Source: Methylophilus glucosoxydans
GTDB lineage: Bacteria > Pseudomonadota > Gammaproteobacteria > Burkholderiales > Methylophilaceae
DNA: 64,000 bases
Assembly: GCF_042676145.1 (NCBI RefSeq)
Contig: NZ_JBHTJW010000003.1
Span: 1-64,000 of the forward strand
Direction: 5' to 3'
This document shows positions 61,968 to 64,000 of the stretch, piece after piece. A program made the translations under genes and the position numbers. The notes below the pieces were generated by a model. That model made no database searches and was not told the origin of the DNA. It saw only the letters and a program-made list of their open reading frames with translations. The first letter of the stretch is position 1; the number at the start of each line of letters is the position of its first letter.

Positions 61968-61978
61968 AAGGATGCTCT

Positions 61979-62935
61979 ATGCAATACGCTCGATTGTTGA
62001 CCCTCACCGCAGGCCTGCTAGCCAGCCTCACTCTCAGCGCCCAACCGCTCGCTTATGTGCCTAACGAAAAAGACGGCACGGTTTCAGTGATTGACACCAG
62101 CACCGACGAAGTCATCAACACCCTGCCCAAAAAAGGCAAGCTCGGCAAAAAAGTGCAGGCTGCTGCCATACATCCCAGCAATCAAAAACTCTACGTCGTT
62201 GTGCGCGATAAAAACGCCGTCTCGGTGGTAGACACCAAGCTGGGCAAACAAACTGCCCTGATCAAAGTCGGCGACGAACCAGAAGGCATTGATATTTCAC
62301 CCGACGGAAAATTGCTGGCCGCCTGTCTGGAAGAAGAAAACGCGGTCTCGCTGGTAGACCTGCAAACCAACAAGCTCAAACACACCATCAAAACCCAGGG
62401 CAAAAACCCCGAGCATTGCGTGTTTTCACCCGACCAGCAATGGCTGCTCGCCAGCAATGAAGAGAGCAACAACGTGGATGTGATTAACCTCAACACGCTC
62501 AAATCAGAACACCTGATCGCATCCACCAAACACCCGCGCGGCGTTGGTTTTAGCCCCGATGGCAAATGGGCTTATGTCGCAAATGAAGCCGCCAGCCTGC
62601 TAGAGATTGTCTCTACCGCCGACTGGAAAGTGCAAGCCAATATCAAGGTCGGCCTGCGCTCTAACGGCGTTAAGGTCAATGCCGATGGCAGCCGTATTTA
62701 CGTTAGCAACGGCGGCGATCATAACCTCAGTGTAATCGATACAGCCACCCGCGAAGTCATTGCCACCATCCCCGTCGGCCAACGCCCGTGGAATATGGCA
62801 CTCACGCCGGACGGCAAAAAACTCTATGTCGCCAATGGCCGTAGCAATAATGTCTCGGTGATTGATACCCAAACCAATGCCACGCTGAAGGATATTTCTG
62901 TGGGGAATCTGCCTTGGGGGGTGGTGATTCGTTAG
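61979..62935 (+). CDS. PQQ-dependent catabolism-associated beta-propeller protein
   Basis: A 318-residue periplasmic beta-propeller with signal peptide (ending LTLSA|QPL). Seven or so YVTN blades follow, for example KLYVVVRDKNAVSVVDT, WAYVANEAASLLEIVS, RIYVSNGGDHNLSVIDT and KLYVANGRSNNVSVIDT. This matches the propeller family that is genetically linked to PQQ-dependent oxidation of alcohols. AAGGA precedes the ATG. It is a paralogue of the gene before it, separated by two hairpins. Confidence 0.85.
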   Translation: MQYARLLTLTAGLLASLTLSAQPLAYVPNEKDGTVSVIDTSTDEVINTLPKKGKLGKKVQAAAIHPSNQKLYVVVRDKNAVSVVDTKLGKQTALIKVGDEPEGIDISPDGKLLAACLEEENAVSLVDLQTNKLKHTIKTQGKNPEHCVFSPDQQWLLASNEESNNVDVINLNTLKSEHLIASTKHPRGVGFSPDGKWAYVANEAASLLEIVSTADWKVQANIKVGLRSNGVKVNADGSRIYVSNGGDHNLSVIDTATREVIATIPVGQRPWNMALTPDGKKLYVANGRSNNVSVIDTQTNATLKDISVGNLPWGVVIR

Positions 62936-63119
62936 GTTTGACTGGCCATTGTTACTTTTCGGGGGCCATCAATACAAAAGTCGGCGTATCGTACACACGT
63001 ACGCACTATGAGGTCTCTTAAAATTGGATTGAGAAAGAAAGACAATATATTCAAAGCATGATCAGCACGGCTAGTATATTTCCTTGGTTTAAGCATTCGT
63101 GTGCATTGCGCAAAATTTA

Positions 63120-63854
63120 ATGATTTTTAAAGTTAAAGGTTTGAAATTGATAAGTAAACAATTTTTAATGACTATTTTTTTGCTAATTTCTTTTAATAGT
63201 GTAATGGCAGAGAGCATTTCTATTAGGCCCATTGTAAAGAGTTCAGTTGAGGAGTGTCAGGTTGAAAAGTTGAAATTAATTGGCAACCTAAATAAACCTG
63301 AAAAGGATTATGTTTTTCAACATCCATTAAGCCAAATATCTCTCTTCAAAAGAATGCTTGCCCAAAATAATGCAGCTGTAGATTATCAAGAGAAAATGAA
63401 AAACAATATAAAACAATGCACTGAATTTATATCTTTAGCAAAATCATATGGTGGCAATATTAATAGTGTTGAAATTTTAAATAGCGACAATATTAATGAG
63501 GCAATGGATTTAGGTTGGAATCCTGACACGGTTGAGTCTGTATTTAAGATTCACCCTATTGGAGTCAATACACTCATCGAAAACATTCAGGGCTTTGTAT
63601 TTTTTAATGGGGATTACGAATGTTATGAACGTCTTCTAAGTGCATTTAAAAAAATTAATGGTGTTGATAATAATGGAATGACACCACTAGCCTTGATATC
63701 ACAAATTAGAGCCAATTCTGAATTTAAAGACAACATCATAAAAATGCTTGTGAAGCATGGTGCAAAAACATCATGGAAATTCAAGTCTAAAACATTTAGA
63801 GCCATTGATTACTACAACGGAAATAGTCAAGAGGTTATGCAAATTCTTATGTGA
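63120..63854 (+). CDS. AT-rich exported protein with ankyrin-like C-terminus
   Basis: A 244-residue protein of unknown function. The N-terminus holds a hydrophobic stretch (FLMTIFLLISFNSVMA), probably a signal peptide, after an overlong start, so the true start may be further in. The C-terminal part (NGMTPLALISQIRANSEFKD, IIKMLVKHGAKTSW) resembles one or two ankyrin repeats. The region is clearly richer in A and T than the mxa genes, and its codon use is unlike its neighbours, which suggests acquisition from elsewhere. GTG 63099 would add seven residues. No good ribosome binding site is seen for either start. Confidence 0.6.
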   Translation: MIFKVKGLKLISKQFLMTIFLLISFNSVMAESISIRPIVKSSVEECQVEKLKLIGNLNKPEKDYVFQHPLSQISLFKRMLAQNNAAVDYQEKMKNNIKQCTEFISLAKSYGGNINSVEILNSDNINEAMDLGWNPDTVESVFKIHPIGVNTLIENIQGFVFFNGDYECYERLLSAFKKINGVDNNGMTPLALISQIRANSEFKDNIIKMLVKHGAKTSWKFKSKTFRAIDYYNGNSQEVMQILM

Positions 63855-63879
63855 TTGTTAAAGTCGAGTAGTCTGTAGG

Positions 63880-63899
63880 GTGGGCAACTCGTTGCCCAC
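63880..63899. repeat. Extragenic palindrome GTGGGCAAC-TC-GTTGCCCAC
   Basis: A perfect 9-bp inverted repeat with a 2-bp centre. The GGGTGGGCAAC...TTGCCCACG pattern resembles short palindromic repeats found in many copies in some bacterial genomes. Only one copy is present here. Confidence 0.5.
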
Positions 63900-64000
63900 G
63901 CGTAAACTCGTTATCCGTCACCAAACGCTCGATCCACAAAATCTAGCCCAACACCCCAATGCTCATATCATAAACGCCCGCTTTAACATATCGGTGAAAT

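Noticed and set aside
63943..64000. Possible C-terminal end of a minus-strand gene entering from the right edge
   Set aside because: Only 18 codons before a stop are visible, with no recognisable motif; too little to call a gene.

Overview
The window looks like chromosomal DNA of an obligate methylotroph of the family Methylophilaceae, most likely Methylophilus or a close relative. The main evidence is a complete calcium-type methanol dehydrogenase cluster (mxaFJGI-RSACKLD). After removal of a 27-residue signal peptide, its MxaF numbers like the known Methylophilus enzyme, with the vicinal disulfide at Cys103-104 and the active-site Asp at 297. EpsA-type and EpsD-type genes and PEP-CTERM proteins point to the same beta-proteobacterial group. 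No tRNA, rRNA, CRISPR array or insertion sequence was seen.

Layout. (1) 0.2-3.2 kb: ispD and ispF of the MEP isoprenoid pathway, then an ABC exporter, closed by a strong terminator. (2) 3.4-12.8 kb: a tightly coupled type II secretion / type IV pilus-like operon (G, F, E, split L, M-like, C/P-like, secretin D, three more pseudopilins), with a possible Pho box in front. A lytic transglycosylase gene converges on it. (3) 13.7-29.5 kb: a LuxR-family EpsA-like regulator, a PEP-CTERM protein, a secreted cysteine-rich protein, and a two-partner secretion pair (TpsB plus a ~3,400-residue TpsA haemagglutinin). (4) 29.8-36.7 kb: an ExeM/NucH-type nuclease, a PEP-CTERM protein, a 5'-nucleotidase and another PEP-CTERM protein. 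Both enzymes carry a Sec signal and a C-terminal RTX/type I secretion domain. (5) 36.8-44.3 kb: a DUF2341-LamG-ExbB fusion, two ExbD, TonB, a putative porin, a coiled-coil protein, a CAAX-protease-like protein of the PEP-CTERM type and an EpsD-like prolyl isomerase. (6) 44.8-49.3 kb, minus strand: a sensor kinase and response regulator (MxaY/MxaX-like), a small exported protein, and an ABC-2 permease plus GldG-like protein without an ATPase. (7) 49.6-62.9 kb: the mxa operon followed by a small exported protein, a thioredoxin-like protein and two YVTN beta-propellers. (8) 63.1 kb to the end: an AT-rich orphan gene and a palindromic repeat.

The most notable unexplained signal is a palindrome, TAGTCC-N4-GGACTA, with variants. 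It lies upstream of the PEP-CTERM gene, tpsB, the nuclease and the ExbB/TonB operon, and a half-site lies upstream of the LuxR-type regulator. I infer that it marks a regulon of that regulator joining the surface and secretion genes from 13.6 to about 42 kb. The nuclease, 5'-nucleotidase, secreted binding-protein-like gene and porin/TonB operon could together scavenge phosphate from extracellular DNA; this is a hypothesis. In the mxa half, a 29-bp dyad in the divergent mxaY-mxaF promoter is the best candidate operator for the two-component system.
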